64,000 bases of DNA from Deltaproteobacteria bacterium (GTDB lineage: Bacteria > Myxococcota_A > UBA9042 > PHBI01): NCBI GenBank assembly GCA_011526585.1, contig WYBB01000041.1:1-64000 (forward strand). The letters are read 5' to 3'. The first letter of the stretch is position 1; every line of letters starts with the position of its first letter. Position numbers and translations under genes: made by a program. Positions 56,803 to 64,000 of this stretch are shown in pieces. Below the pieces are notes generated by a model. That model ran no database searches, was not told the origin of the DNA, and saw nothing but the letters and a program-made list of their open reading frames with translations.

Positions 56803-58524
56803 TCACAACTCGGCGGGCGGCCGCGCCAACCCCAGGCGCATCACCTCGTCGGCGGCGGCGACGCCCTCGGGCGTGCCGGCGAAGATGAAGCGGCGCACCA
56901 GCGGGTCGCCGACGTGCAGGAGCGCGTCGGGCGTCTCGGCGGCGATGATGACGCCCTCGTGCAACATCGCGATCTGATGGGCGATCCTGAACGCCGAGGG
57001 CATGTCGTGGGAGACGACCAGCGAGGTGATGTCGAAGAGCTCCTGGGCCTCGACGATCATGTCGTCGAGGTAGCGCGTGAGCACCGGGTCCTGTCCGGTC
57101 GTCGGCTCGTCGTAGATGATCAGCTCGGGCCGCCCGATGAGCGCGCGCGCGAGGCCGGTGCGCTTGCGCTGGCCGGCCGAGACCTCCGACGGCATGCGCG
57201 AGGCGATCTCTCCGAGGTGGAGCTTTTCGAGGATCTCGTCGGTGCGCTGCCGCACCTCGGCCTTCTTCACGCCGCGCTCGACCAGCGGGAAGGCGATGTT
57301 GTCGCGGATCGACAGCGCGTCGAGGAGCGCGGCCCCCTGGAAGACCATGCCGTAGCGCTCGCGCAGCTTGATGAGCGCCGCGTTGGAGAGGTCGGGCAGG
57401 TTCTGGCCGAAGACGACGACGCGCCCCTCGTCGGGCCGCAAGAGCCCGATGATGTGCTTCATGATGACCGACTTGCCGCTGCCCGAGCCGCCGATGAGCA
57501 CGCTGATGCGCCCGCGCGGCACGACGAGGTCGACGCCCTTGAGCACCTCGTACGACCCGAAGCGCTTGCGCACGCCCGACAGCTCGGCGATCGCGGTCTC
57601 GCCCGGTGCGAGTCGCCACACGCGCCGCGCGTCGCGCCCTGCGCGGACCGGCCCCGCCGGCGAGGGCCGCGCGGGTTCGACGGCCTCGTCGGCGGCGTGC
57701 TTGAGGCGCCCGACGTCGGCGAAGAAGACCTCGACCAGCGGGGTACGCTTGGGGCCGAGCACCTCGTCGACCGTGCCGACGGCGGCGATGCGCCCGCCCT
57801 CCAGCATGGCGAGACGATCGGCGAGGTTGAGCGTCGAGGTCATGTCGTGCGAGATCACCACCGAGGTGATGCCGTAGCGCTTGCGCGTGTCGACGAGCAG
57901 GCGATCGACGAAGTCGATCATGACCGGATCGAGGCCGGTCGTCGGCTCGTCGAAGAGCACGACCTCGGGGTTGGAGATCACCGCGCGCGCGAGCGAGACG
58001 CGCTTGCGCATGCCGCCCGACAGCTCCGAGGGCAGCTTCTTGCCGGCGTCGGCGAGGTCGAGCAGGACGAGGAGCTCGCGCACGCGCAGGAGGATCTCGC
58101 GATAGGGCAGCGACGTGTTCTCGGAGACCGGAAAGGCGATGTTCTGCTCGACGGTGAGCGAGTCGAGCAGCGCGTAGCTCTGGAACATCATCGTCATGCG
58201 CTTGCGCAGCTCGAGCAGGCGCGCCGCCGAGACCTCGCGTGTGTTCTCGCCGAAGATGACGACCTCGCCCTCGTCGGGCAGCATGAGCCCGTTCATGAGG
58301 CGCAGGAGGACCGACTTGCCCGAGCCGGAGGCGCCGCAGATCACCGTCGTGAGCCCGGTGTGCACGTCGAGATCGAGGTCGGCGAGCACGACGCGATCGC
58401 CGAAGCGCTTGTGCACGCCGCGCAGGCGCACGACGGGCTGCGCCGGATCGGCGGGCCAGCGCGGCGCGTCGGGCAAGAGCAGGTTCCTGCGCGTCGCAGG
58501 GTGGGTGTCGGGGGGTTGAACCAA
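56803..58524 (-). CDS. fused double ABC ATPase, Mla/Ttg2A-like
   Basis: A 573-residue protein made of two complete ABC ATPase units similar to MlaF, the ATPase of the phospholipid transporter. Unit 1: Walker A 'CGASGSGKSVLL', signature 'LSGGMRKRVSLARA', Walker B 'VVLFDEPTTGLDP'. Unit 2: 'GGSGSGKSVIM', 'VSAGQRKRTGLARA', 'LIIYDEPTTGQDP'. The second signature departs from LSGGQ, so the two sites may not be equivalent. No MlaE permease, MlaD or MlaC gene is adjacent. The start is uncertain: no ATG or GTG precedes the first domain closely, and the TTG at 58524 is the best candidate. The divergent rhomboid gene starts 114 bp away. Confidence 0.85.
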   Translation of the reverse strand: MVQPPDTHPATRRNLLLPDAPRWPADPAQPVVRLRGVHKRFGDRVVLADLDLDVHTGLTTVICGASGSGKSVLLRLMNGLMLPDEGEVVIFGENTREVSAARLLELRKRMTMMFQSYALLDSLTVEQNIAFPVSENTSLPYREILLRVRELLVLLDLADAGKKLPSELSGGMRKRVSLARAVISNPEVVLFDEPTTGLDPVMIDFVDRLLVDTRKRYGITSVVISHDMTSTLNLADRLAMLEGGRIAAVGTVDEVLGPKRTPLVEVFFADVGRLKHAADEAVEPARPSPAGPVRAGRDARRVWRLAPGETAIAELSGVRKRFGSYEVLKGVDLVVPRGRISVLIGGSGSGKSVIMKHIIGLLRPDEGRVVVFGQNLPDLSNAALIKLRERYGMVFQGAALLDALSIRDNIAFPLVERGVKKAEVRQRTDEILEKLHLGEIASRMPSEVSAGQRKRTGLARALIGRPELIIYDEPTTGQDPVLTRYLDDMIVEAQELFDITSLVVSHDMPSAFRIAHQIAMLHEGVIIAAETPDALLHVGDPLVRRFIFAGTPEGVAAADEVMRLGLARPPAEL

Positions 58525-58638
58525 GCGTCTCTCGTGCCGAACCTTGCGCCGCTGAGCGCGCTGAGCACGGCGAAGATTGCGCCCGCGCGCGGGCTCGTGC
58601 AAGGTGCACCCACCCGAAAGGACGAGGCGGAGGTCGAG

Positions 58639-59256
58639 ATGGCCAACGACATGACACTGACCCCTGGCACCGCCGCCAAGCCCGCGAGCAAGGGCGAGGT
58701 CCTGCGCCAGCGCGCCTTCATCGTCGGGCTCGGGCTCGCCGTCATGTGGGGCCTCGAGGTCATCGACGCGATCATCGGCCAGAAGATGAACGCGCTCGGC
58801 ATCGAGCCGCGCACGCTCTCCGGGCTGATCGGGATCCCGCTGGCGCCGGTCCTGCACGGTGGCTTCGGTCACCTGCTCGCCAACACCGTGCCGTTCGCCA
58901 TCCTCGGCTTCCTCACGATCATGCGCGGCGTGTCGACCTTCGTCATGGTCACGCTGGTCGTGACGGTGGTCGGCGGCGCGCTCGTCTGGATCATGGGCTC
59001 GAACGGCTATCACATCGGCGCCAGCGGGCTCATCTTCGGCTACTTCGGCTACAACGTCGCGATGGGGATCTTCGAGCGCAGCTTCAAGTCGATCCTCATG
59101 GCGGTGCTGGTGGCGCTGCTCTACGGCGGCATGATCTTCGGCGTCTTCCCCGGGCGCGCGGGCGTCTCGTGGGAGGGGCACCTCTTCGGCGCCGCCGCCG
59201 GCGCCGGCTGGGCCTATCTCACGACCCGTAGCGCCGCAGCCAAGGCGAAGAAGTAA
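58639..59256 (+). CDS. rhomboid family intramembrane serine protease
   Basis: A 205-residue polytopic protein with six predicted membrane helices. The catalytic dyad is Ser129 in 'HIGASGLIFGYFGYN' (GASG) and His181 in 'SWEGHLFGAAAGAG'; 'LHGGFGHLLANTVPF' is the conserved second-helix motif. It cleaves transmembrane proteins within the bilayer; the substrate is unknown. GAGGCGGAGG upstream supports the ATG at 58639. It is followed by a histidine kinase gene after 67 bp. Confidence 0.94.
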   Translation: MANDMTLTPGTAAKPASKGEVLRQRAFIVGLGLAVMWGLEVIDAIIGQKMNALGIEPRTLSGLIGIPLAPVLHGGFGHLLANTVPFAILGFLTIMRGVSTFVMVTLVVTVVGGALVWIMGSNGYHIGASGLIFGYFGYNVAMGIFERSFKSILMAVLVALLYGGMIFGVFPGRAGVSWEGHLFGAAAGAGWAYLTTRSAAAKAKK

Positions 59257-59323
59257 CCCCCGGGTTGCATCCGGCCGGGACCACCGCTTGACCCGACGGT
59301 TGGAAAACCGGAGCGTGCGCCCG

Positions 59324-61006
59324 ATGTTCGTGAACCCTTCGCCACCCGAGACCGCCGCCCGAGGTGTGCGTATTCGCACGAGCCTCGCGCTCGGGCTCGC
59401 CGTCGCGGTGGCTTACGTGCTCGTCGGCCACCTCGGGCTCGAGCTCGCCCACTACCAGGAGCGTGCCACGATCATATGGGCGCCCTCGGGCCTGGCGATC
59501 GCGGCGACCTGGCGCTTCGGCAACCGCGTGCTCTGGGCGGTCTTCCTCGGGGCCTTCGTCACCAACGCGCTGGTCTCGCCCGCGCTCGTGCTCTCGGCGC
59601 TGATCGCGCTCGGCAACACCGCCGAGGCCTTCGTCGGTGCGCTGCTCATGCGGCGGCTGAACCTGTCCGGGGGCTTCCGCGGTGCGCGCGAGGTGCTCGT
59701 CTATCTCGCGACGGTCGTCTTCGGCGCGACGATGATCGCCGCGCTCAACGGCGTGACCTGGCTCGTGCTGATCGACGGGTTGCCGCTGTCGGAGGCGTGG
59801 TTGACGGCGATCGTCTGGTGGCTCGGCGACGTGGGCGGCGTGCTGGTCGTGACCACGCTGCTCCTGGCTTGGCGACACGGGCCGCGGCTCCGGACGCAGC
59901 GCGTCGCACCCGGCCTCATCGCGTTGACGGCGATCGCGGCGGCCGGGATCGGTGTCGGCCCGTGGGTCGGTGACTCGAGCGCCGAGATCGCCGCGGGCGC
60001 GAGCGTGCTCTGCCTGGTGCTGCCCTACCCCGCGGCCGCCTGGGCCGCCATCGCCCACGGCCTGCGCGGCGCGAGCGCGGTCACGGCCATCATCGCGCTG
60101 GCGGCGGTCGGCGGCACCGCGGCCGGCGCCGGGCCGCTGCAATCCGGGCACGCGCACCTCGACATCGTCAGCTTGTGGCCGATGCTCGCGACCTTGTCGG
60201 CGTCGGCGATGCTGCTCGCGATCGGCGTCGAGGAGCGCCTGCGCGCCGAACAACGGCGAGTCGCGCTCGAGTCCGAGCTCCGCCGCGTGAGGAGCCTCGG
60301 CGAGCTCGGCCTGCTCGCGGGCGGCGTCGCGCACGACTTCAACAACCTCCTCGCCGTCGTGCAGGCCAACGCCAAGATGCTCGAGGGCCGCGGCCTCAGC
60401 GTCATCGACGACGAGTGCGTCGCGGACATCGTCGAGGCGGCCGCGCGCGGCCAGGAGCTCAGCGAGCAGCTCATGGCCTACGCCGCCTGCCGCCCGCTGG
60501 CGCGCCGGCGCGTCGACCTCGGCCAGCTCGCCGGCGAGACCGCGCGCCTCTTGACCCCGCACCGCCCGCGCGGGGTCGACGTCAGCGTGCGCGCCGAGCC
60601 GGGCGTCGAGGTGATCGGCGATCCGGTGCGCCTGCGGCAGCTCCTGATGAACCTCGTCGTCAACGCCTTCGACGCGATGGAGGACCGGCGCGGCCTCGTC
60701 GAGATCGAGGTGCGTCGTCAGGCCGAGCGCGTCGTGCTCACCGTCAGCGACGAAGGTGTGGGGATCGCGCCCGAGGTCGCCGCGCGCATCTTCGAGCCGT
60801 TCTTCTCGACCAAGGACGAGGGGCGCGGCCTCGGGCTGGTCGCCGTCGCGGCGATCGCGCGCGATCACGACGGCAGCGTGCGCGTGCTCGAGCGACCGGG
60901 CCAGCGCGGCGCGGCCTTCTCGATCGAGCTGCCGGGTGCGCCGATCGCGACGCAACCGGCGATGATACCGGAGCCCGAGCGCGCGGCGACGCCCGAGGCG
61001 GCCTGA
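59324..61006 (+). CDS. MASE1-domain sensor histidine kinase
   Basis: A 560-residue membrane sensor. Residues ~15-300 form a MASE1-type domain with about eight helices ('GHLGLELAHYQERATIIWAPSGLAIAATWRFG' and 'VWWLGDVGGVLVVTTLLLAWR' are typical). The transmitter has H-box 'LAGGVAHDFNNLLAVVQANAK' (His337), N-box 'LMNLVVNAFDAM', G1 'VSDEGVGIAP', F 'IFEPFFSTKDEGRGLGL' and a G2-like end. This is the HisKA/NtrB-like subclass. The ATG at 59324 has GGAG ten bases upstream; a TTG at 59288 is an alternative. No response regulator is adjacent; the signal is unknown. Confidence 0.93.
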   Translation: MFVNPSPPETAARGVRIRTSLALGLAVAVAYVLVGHLGLELAHYQERATIIWAPSGLAIAATWRFGNRVLWAVFLGAFVTNALVSPALVLSALIALGNTAEAFVGALLMRRLNLSGGFRGAREVLVYLATVVFGATMIAALNGVTWLVLIDGLPLSEAWLTAIVWWLGDVGGVLVVTTLLLAWRHGPRLRTQRVAPGLIALTAIAAAGIGVGPWVGDSSAEIAAGASVLCLVLPYPAAAWAAIAHGLRGASAVTAIIALAAVGGTAAGAGPLQSGHAHLDIVSLWPMLATLSASAMLLAIGVEERLRAEQRRVALESELRRVRSLGELGLLAGGVAHDFNNLLAVVQANAKMLEGRGLSVIDDECVADIVEAAARGQELSEQLMAYAACRPLARRRVDLGQLAGETARLLTPHRPRGVDVSVRAEPGVEVIGDPVRLRQLLMNLVVNAFDAMEDRRGLVEIEVRRQAERVVLTVSDEGVGIAPEVAARIFEPFFSTKDEGRGLGLVAVAAIARDHDGSVRVLERPGQRGAAFSIELPGAPIATQPAMIPEPERAATPEAA

Positions 61007-61521
61007 CCGCTCCGGGGCGGGCGCACACCGATCCGAAAACTGGCGCGTGCCTCGGTTCGGGCCGAGATTGCGCCGGTGCAGGCCGAGCTCCTCCCAGCGC
61101 TTCAACCCCGACGCGGCTCGATCGCGGCGCGGCGCTCGATCGCGATGGCGCCCGCCGCACCCACCGCGATCGCGACCGCCGCGCCCACCGCCATCGTCTT
61201 CGTCGTGCCGCGCGAGACGGCCACGTCCGCGTACGAGCGCGCGCGCGGTGCAGGCCGCCTCCCGCCGCCCGAGCGCACACCGGCGCCCGCGGCACGCCCC
61301 GAGATCGCGTCGTCGCGCTGGGAACATCAAGCGCTGACGCCGCTGCCGACCGAAGGCTTTCTGGCGCTGCGCGCCGCTGCCTCCTGCGAACGCTCGGCGC
61401 GGCCTCTCGCGCGGCCGACAAATCCCTCAGCGATCGAAACAATGACCGCAGCCCAAATGAGCCACGCCGGCTGATAGCGATCGCCTCGCGGCACGACAAA
61501 GCCCGCCGCGAGGAGGTCGAC
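61007..61521. other. 515-bp region without a supported gene
   Basis: Between the histidine kinase and metalloprotease genes. The plus-strand frame 61076-61474 (132 codons, GTG start) has low-complexity Ala/Pro/Arg composition and no ribosome site, and is not called. On the minus strand one frame from about 61497 to 61102 encodes two hydrophobic helices separated by an in-frame TGA (61329-61327); this may be a decayed gene (see findings). No RNA gene or terminator recognised. Confidence 0.5.
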
Positions 61522-63243
61522 ATGATCGAGATGAAGCCGTGGTTCCTGAGCATGGTCTTGGGCGGCGCGCTCGCCGCGTGTGTGGAGGGCGGCCGCGAGG
61601 CCCCGTCGGATATCGCGCTGGCGCAGTGCGTGCCCGGCGCGACCGGCGTGTGCCCCGCCGACGGCGCGCCGGTCGTCGTCGCGACCGCGCCCGACTTCGA
61701 GGAGTTCGAGGCGGCGACGTATCGCGAGCCGTGGGCCGGCGGCGTCTACATCGTCAACGGCGACACCCCGGTCGCCGATCGCGACGAGCTCTTCGCGTTC
61801 TGGGCGCAGGTCCACGGTCACGGCGCGCTCGTCGTGCACCGCGATCGCGGCGCGGACGCGCGCTGGACCGACAGCGAGAAGCGCGCGCTGACCTACTGCG
61901 TGAGCGACGCCTTCGGCTCGCGCAAGCCCACGATCATCGCGGCGATGATCGCCGCGACCGATGACGGCTGGGAGCGCTTCGCCGACATCGATCTGATCCA
62001 CCTGCCCGAGCACGACGCGCGCTGCGACGCATACAACGACGCGGTGGTCTTCGACGTGCGCCCGACCTACGGACAGCCCTACCTGGCGCGCGCGTTCTTC
62101 CCCAACTACGGCCGCTCGCAGCGCAGCATCCTCGTCGACGACAGCGCATACGGCGCGGGCTGGCCGCTCGCGGGGATCATCGGCCACGAGGTCGGCCACG
62201 CGCTCGGCTTCCGCCACGAGCACACCCGGCCCGAGTCCGGCGCGTGCTTCGAGGACTCGAGCTGGCGTCCGCTGACCGAGTACGACAGCGCCTCGATCAT
62301 GCACTACCCGCAGTGCAACGGCTCGGCGAACGACCTCGAGTTCACGGCGCTCGACGCCGAAGGCGCCGCCGCGCTCTACGGGCTGCCCGGAGGCGGCCCG
62401 GGTCCGGTGGATCCCGAGGACCCGACCGAGCCCGGCCCCGACCAGAGCGAGCGCAGCTTCAGCGGCAGTCTGGTCAGCGGCGCCTGGCTCGAGCTCGCGC
62501 CGTTGTCGGTCGTGCCCGGGACCACCTTCTCGGTGACCCTCACCGGGACCGGTGACATCGACATCTACGTCAGCTTCGCCGGTCCGCCGATCATGGACGC
62601 CGACTGCGCCTCCAACTCCGGTGGCAGCGAGGAGTCCTGCAGGCTCGTCGTGCCGCCGGGCGCGGAGGCCGCCTACGTCGCGATCAGCGCCTACGAGGCG
62701 GGCGACTACAGCGCGCGCGTCGTCTGGACCGACGGCGGCACCACACCCGAAGTGCCGCGCCCCGTCCTGGTGATCAACGAGGTCTTCGCCGACGCCAATA
62801 CCATCGACGCCAACAGCGACGGCGTCATCGATGCGAGCGACGACGAGTTCGTCGAGATCGTCAACGTCGGCGAGAGCGGCGCCGACCTCTCGTTCGCCAC
62901 CCTGTCCGACGCCGTCGGCGTGCGCGTCGTCCTGCCCGCGGGCACCGTGCTCTTTCCCGGCTGGGCGCTGGTCGTCTTCGGCGGCGGCGAGCCGGGCTAC
63001 CTCGGATCGGACGTGATCGCGCTGACCGGCGGCCTCCGTCTCAACAACGATGGCGATCGCGTGACCCTCGCCAGCGCGGACGGCGACACGCTCGCCTCCG
63101 TGAGCTACGGCGCAGAGGCCGGCGGCGACGTGAGCCTCGTGCGCGCGCGCGAGCTCGACCCGGAGGCGCCGCTTGTGCGGCACGACCAGGTCTCGACCCG
63201 GCCCGTCTCGCCGGGCAGCGCTAGCGACGGGTCGTCGTTCTGA
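61522..63243 (+). CDS. astacin-like metalloprotease lipoprotein with PPC and lamin-tail domains
   Basis: A 573-residue precursor with lipobox LAAC (Cys20). The zinc motif 'GHEVGHALGFRHEHTRPES' (His222, Glu223, His226, His232) with HEH and the Met-turn 'SIMHYPQC' marks a metzincin close to the astacins. Residues ~310-415 are a pre-peptidase C-terminal-like beta domain ('GTGDIDIYVSFAGPP', 'YEAGDYSARVVW'). Residues ~425-560 are a lamin-tail domain ('LVINEVFADANTIDANSDGV', 'EFVEIVNVGESGADLS'). It is a predicted surface-anchored protease. AGGAGG five bases before the ATG at 61522 supports this start over 61531. Confidence 0.92.
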   Translation: MIEMKPWFLSMVLGGALAACVEGGREAPSDIALAQCVPGATGVCPADGAPVVVATAPDFEEFEAATYREPWAGGVYIVNGDTPVADRDELFAFWAQVHGHGALVVHRDRGADARWTDSEKRALTYCVSDAFGSRKPTIIAAMIAATDDGWERFADIDLIHLPEHDARCDAYNDAVVFDVRPTYGQPYLARAFFPNYGRSQRSILVDDSAYGAGWPLAGIIGHEVGHALGFRHEHTRPESGACFEDSSWRPLTEYDSASIMHYPQCNGSANDLEFTALDAEGAAALYGLPGGGPGPVDPEDPTEPGPDQSERSFSGSLVSGAWLELAPLSVVPGTTFSVTLTGTGDIDIYVSFAGPPIMDADCASNSGGSEESCRLVVPPGAEAAYVAISAYEAGDYSARVVWTDGGTTPEVPRPVLVINEVFADANTIDANSDGVIDASDDEFVEIVNVGESGADLSFATLSDAVGVRVVLPAGTVLFPGWALVVFGGGEPGYLGSDVIALTGGLRLNNDGDRVTLASADGDTLASVSYGAEAGGDVSLVRARELDPEAPLVRHDQVSTRPVSPGSASDGSSF

Positions 63244-63249
63244 TCGAGC

Positions 63250-63291
63250 GATCCGATCGAACCGATCCGATCGAACCGATCCGATCGAACG
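63250..63291. repeat. 14-bp tandem repeat, three copies
   Basis: GATCCGATCGAACC occurs three times head to tail at 63250, 63264 and 63278 (the last copy ends in G). Each unit contains the palindrome CGATCG. It fills the gap between two convergent genes and may work as, or replace, a terminator. Confidence 0.85.
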
Positions 63292-63303
63292 GACCTGGGG
63301 GCC

Positions 63304-64000
63304 CTAACGGGGATCGCCGGGTACCAGGCGGCCCAGCGTCAGTCCCCAGGCGCGCTCGGCCTGCGTGAGGTCGTCGGCGCGCGCGAGGGCGGTCTCGATG
63401 AAGAGCATGCGCCCGTCCCAGTCGGCTGCCGCGAGCCACGTGCCGTCAGGGGCGATGGCGAGCTCGTCGACGCGGCGCGCGTGATCGCGGATCACGGCGA
63501 ACGCGCGTGGCTGCCCACGGCGCCAGAGGTGGACCGAACCGTCGCGGGCGCCCGCGGCGATGACGCTCGGCGAGACCACGAGCTCGCCGAGCTCGCTGCC
63601 GTCCGAGTCGTAGCGCAGGCGCGGGGAGGCGTTGGCCGCGGCGGCGAGCTCGCTGACGCCGTCGCGGTCGAGAGCGAAGACCGAGGCGGCGTCGCAGCGC
63701 GCGACCCTGCGCGCGCCGATCACGGTCCCGACCAGCGTGAGGGGGCGATCGGCGCTCCAGTCGCTCGCGACCCAGACCTGTTGCGCCGTATCGAGGAGCG
63801 CGAGGTGGCGACCGTCGGGGCTCGCGTCGTGGTCTTCGGCCAGGATCTCGGGGCCGGGCCCGGGCGGTGCGTCCGGTGTGAAGACCAGCAGGCGCCGGTT
63901 GAAGTCGGCGGCGAGGAAGGTCTCGGGCCCGAGCGCGACGACCTTGCGGATCAGGCGATCGAGGGGCAGCGAGGTCACCGCGTGCCCGCTGAAGAGGCGC
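63304..64000 (-). CDS. WD40-like beta-propeller protein, C-terminal part (5' end outside window)
   Basis: The minus-strand frame is open to the right edge, so the GTG at 63978 is probably not the start: upstream codons read 'RLFSGHAVTSLPLDR', a WD40-type GH...V opening. Visible blades include 'PEILAEDHDASPDGRHLALLDTAQQVWVA', 'LGELVVSPSVIAAGARDGSVHLWRRG' and 'VDELAIAPDGTWLAAADWDGRMLFIE'. It resembles the WD40 lipoprotein at 10.8-12.0 kb in style. Function unknown. Confidence 0.75.
   Translation of the reverse strand, partial: RLFSGHAVTSLPLDRLIRKVVALGPETFLAADFNRRLLVFTPDAPPGPGPEILAEDHDASPDGRHLALLDTAQQVWVASDWSADRPLTLVGTVIGARRVARCDAASVFALDRDGVSELAAAANASPRLRYDSDGSELGELVVSPSVIAAGARDGSVHLWRRGQPRAFAVIRDHARRVDELAIAPDGTWLAAADWDGRMLFIETALARADDLTQAERAWGLTLGRLVPGDPR

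Noticed and set aside
61076..61474. 132-codon plus-strand frame between histidine kinase and protease
   Set aside because: Low-complexity Ala/Pro/Arg composition, GTG start without ribosome site and no recognisable domain.

Overview
The window looks like a chromosomal segment of a very GC-rich Gram-negative bacterium, most probably a member of the Myxococcota (myxobacteria and relatives). The support is indirect: uniformly high third-position GC; many predicted outer-membrane or periplasmic lipoproteins, at least eight with a lipobox; WD40, kelch and MORN repeat proteins; a eukaryotic-type Ser/Thr kinase fused to a cyclic-nucleotide-binding domain; an OmpA protein with thrombospondin type 3 repeats; and an Lgt of the divergent kind known from that group. 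No rRNA, tRNA, CRISPR array, integrase or transposase was seen.

Layout. 1-4.6 kb: the end of a Ser/Thr kinase gene, then the glycine cleavage genes gcvT-gcvH-gcvPA (gcvPB is not adjacent). 4.6-6.2 kb: sarcosine oxidase and a small membrane protein on the minus strand. 6.4-12 kb: an anion/arsenite-type permease, then minus-strand kelch lipoprotein, SufE and Fur-family regulator, a plus-strand epimerase and a minus-strand WD40 lipoprotein. 12-15.6 kb: an OmpA/TSP3 protein overlapping an orphan DNA methyltransferase, followed by a degenerate nucleotidyltransferase-like gene. 15.8-22.7 kb: a DNA-damage block with dnaE2 (error-prone polymerase) divergent from a mrfA-mrfB (YprA-YprB) helicase/nuclease pair; the shared intergenic region holds two sites resembling the myxobacterial LexA box. 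22.8-26.5 kb: a glycosyltransferase-like protein, a YbhN-type membrane protein and a metallophosphoesterase.

27-40.8 kb is a ten-gene run on the minus strand: LamG-phosphatase, Pal-like lipoprotein, ileS, a small lipoprotein, an AsmA-like protein fused to a GT51 peptidoglycan transglycosylase, HIT, SlyD, a WD40-like/MORN protein, glutathione peroxidase and rpsU. 41-47.9 kb: Nudix hydrolase, an orphan primase-polymerase-like protein, aminopeptidase P, a lipase-like lipoprotein, a small helical protein and a response regulator. 47.8-52.9 kb on minus: YpfJ-type metallopeptidase, a YdiJ-type D-2-hydroxyacid dehydrogenase, a membrane protein and nicotinamidase. 53-64 kb: a thioredoxin-fold lipoprotein, a small secreted protein, Lgt, two Hsp20 proteins, a fused double ABC ATPase, a rhomboid protease, a MASE1 histidine kinase, an astacin-like protease and the C-terminal end of a WD40-like protein.

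The most unusual structure is a family of three 144-145 bp imperfect palindromes (15673-15816, 26899-27043, 33931-34075). Each starts at the stop codon of a minus-strand gene (dnaE2, rpsU, ileS). All share a conserved centre with a GTAC hairpin, while the outer arms differ between copies yet stay self-complementary within each copy. The rpsU copy is preceded by a partial duplication of itself. I do not recognise this family.
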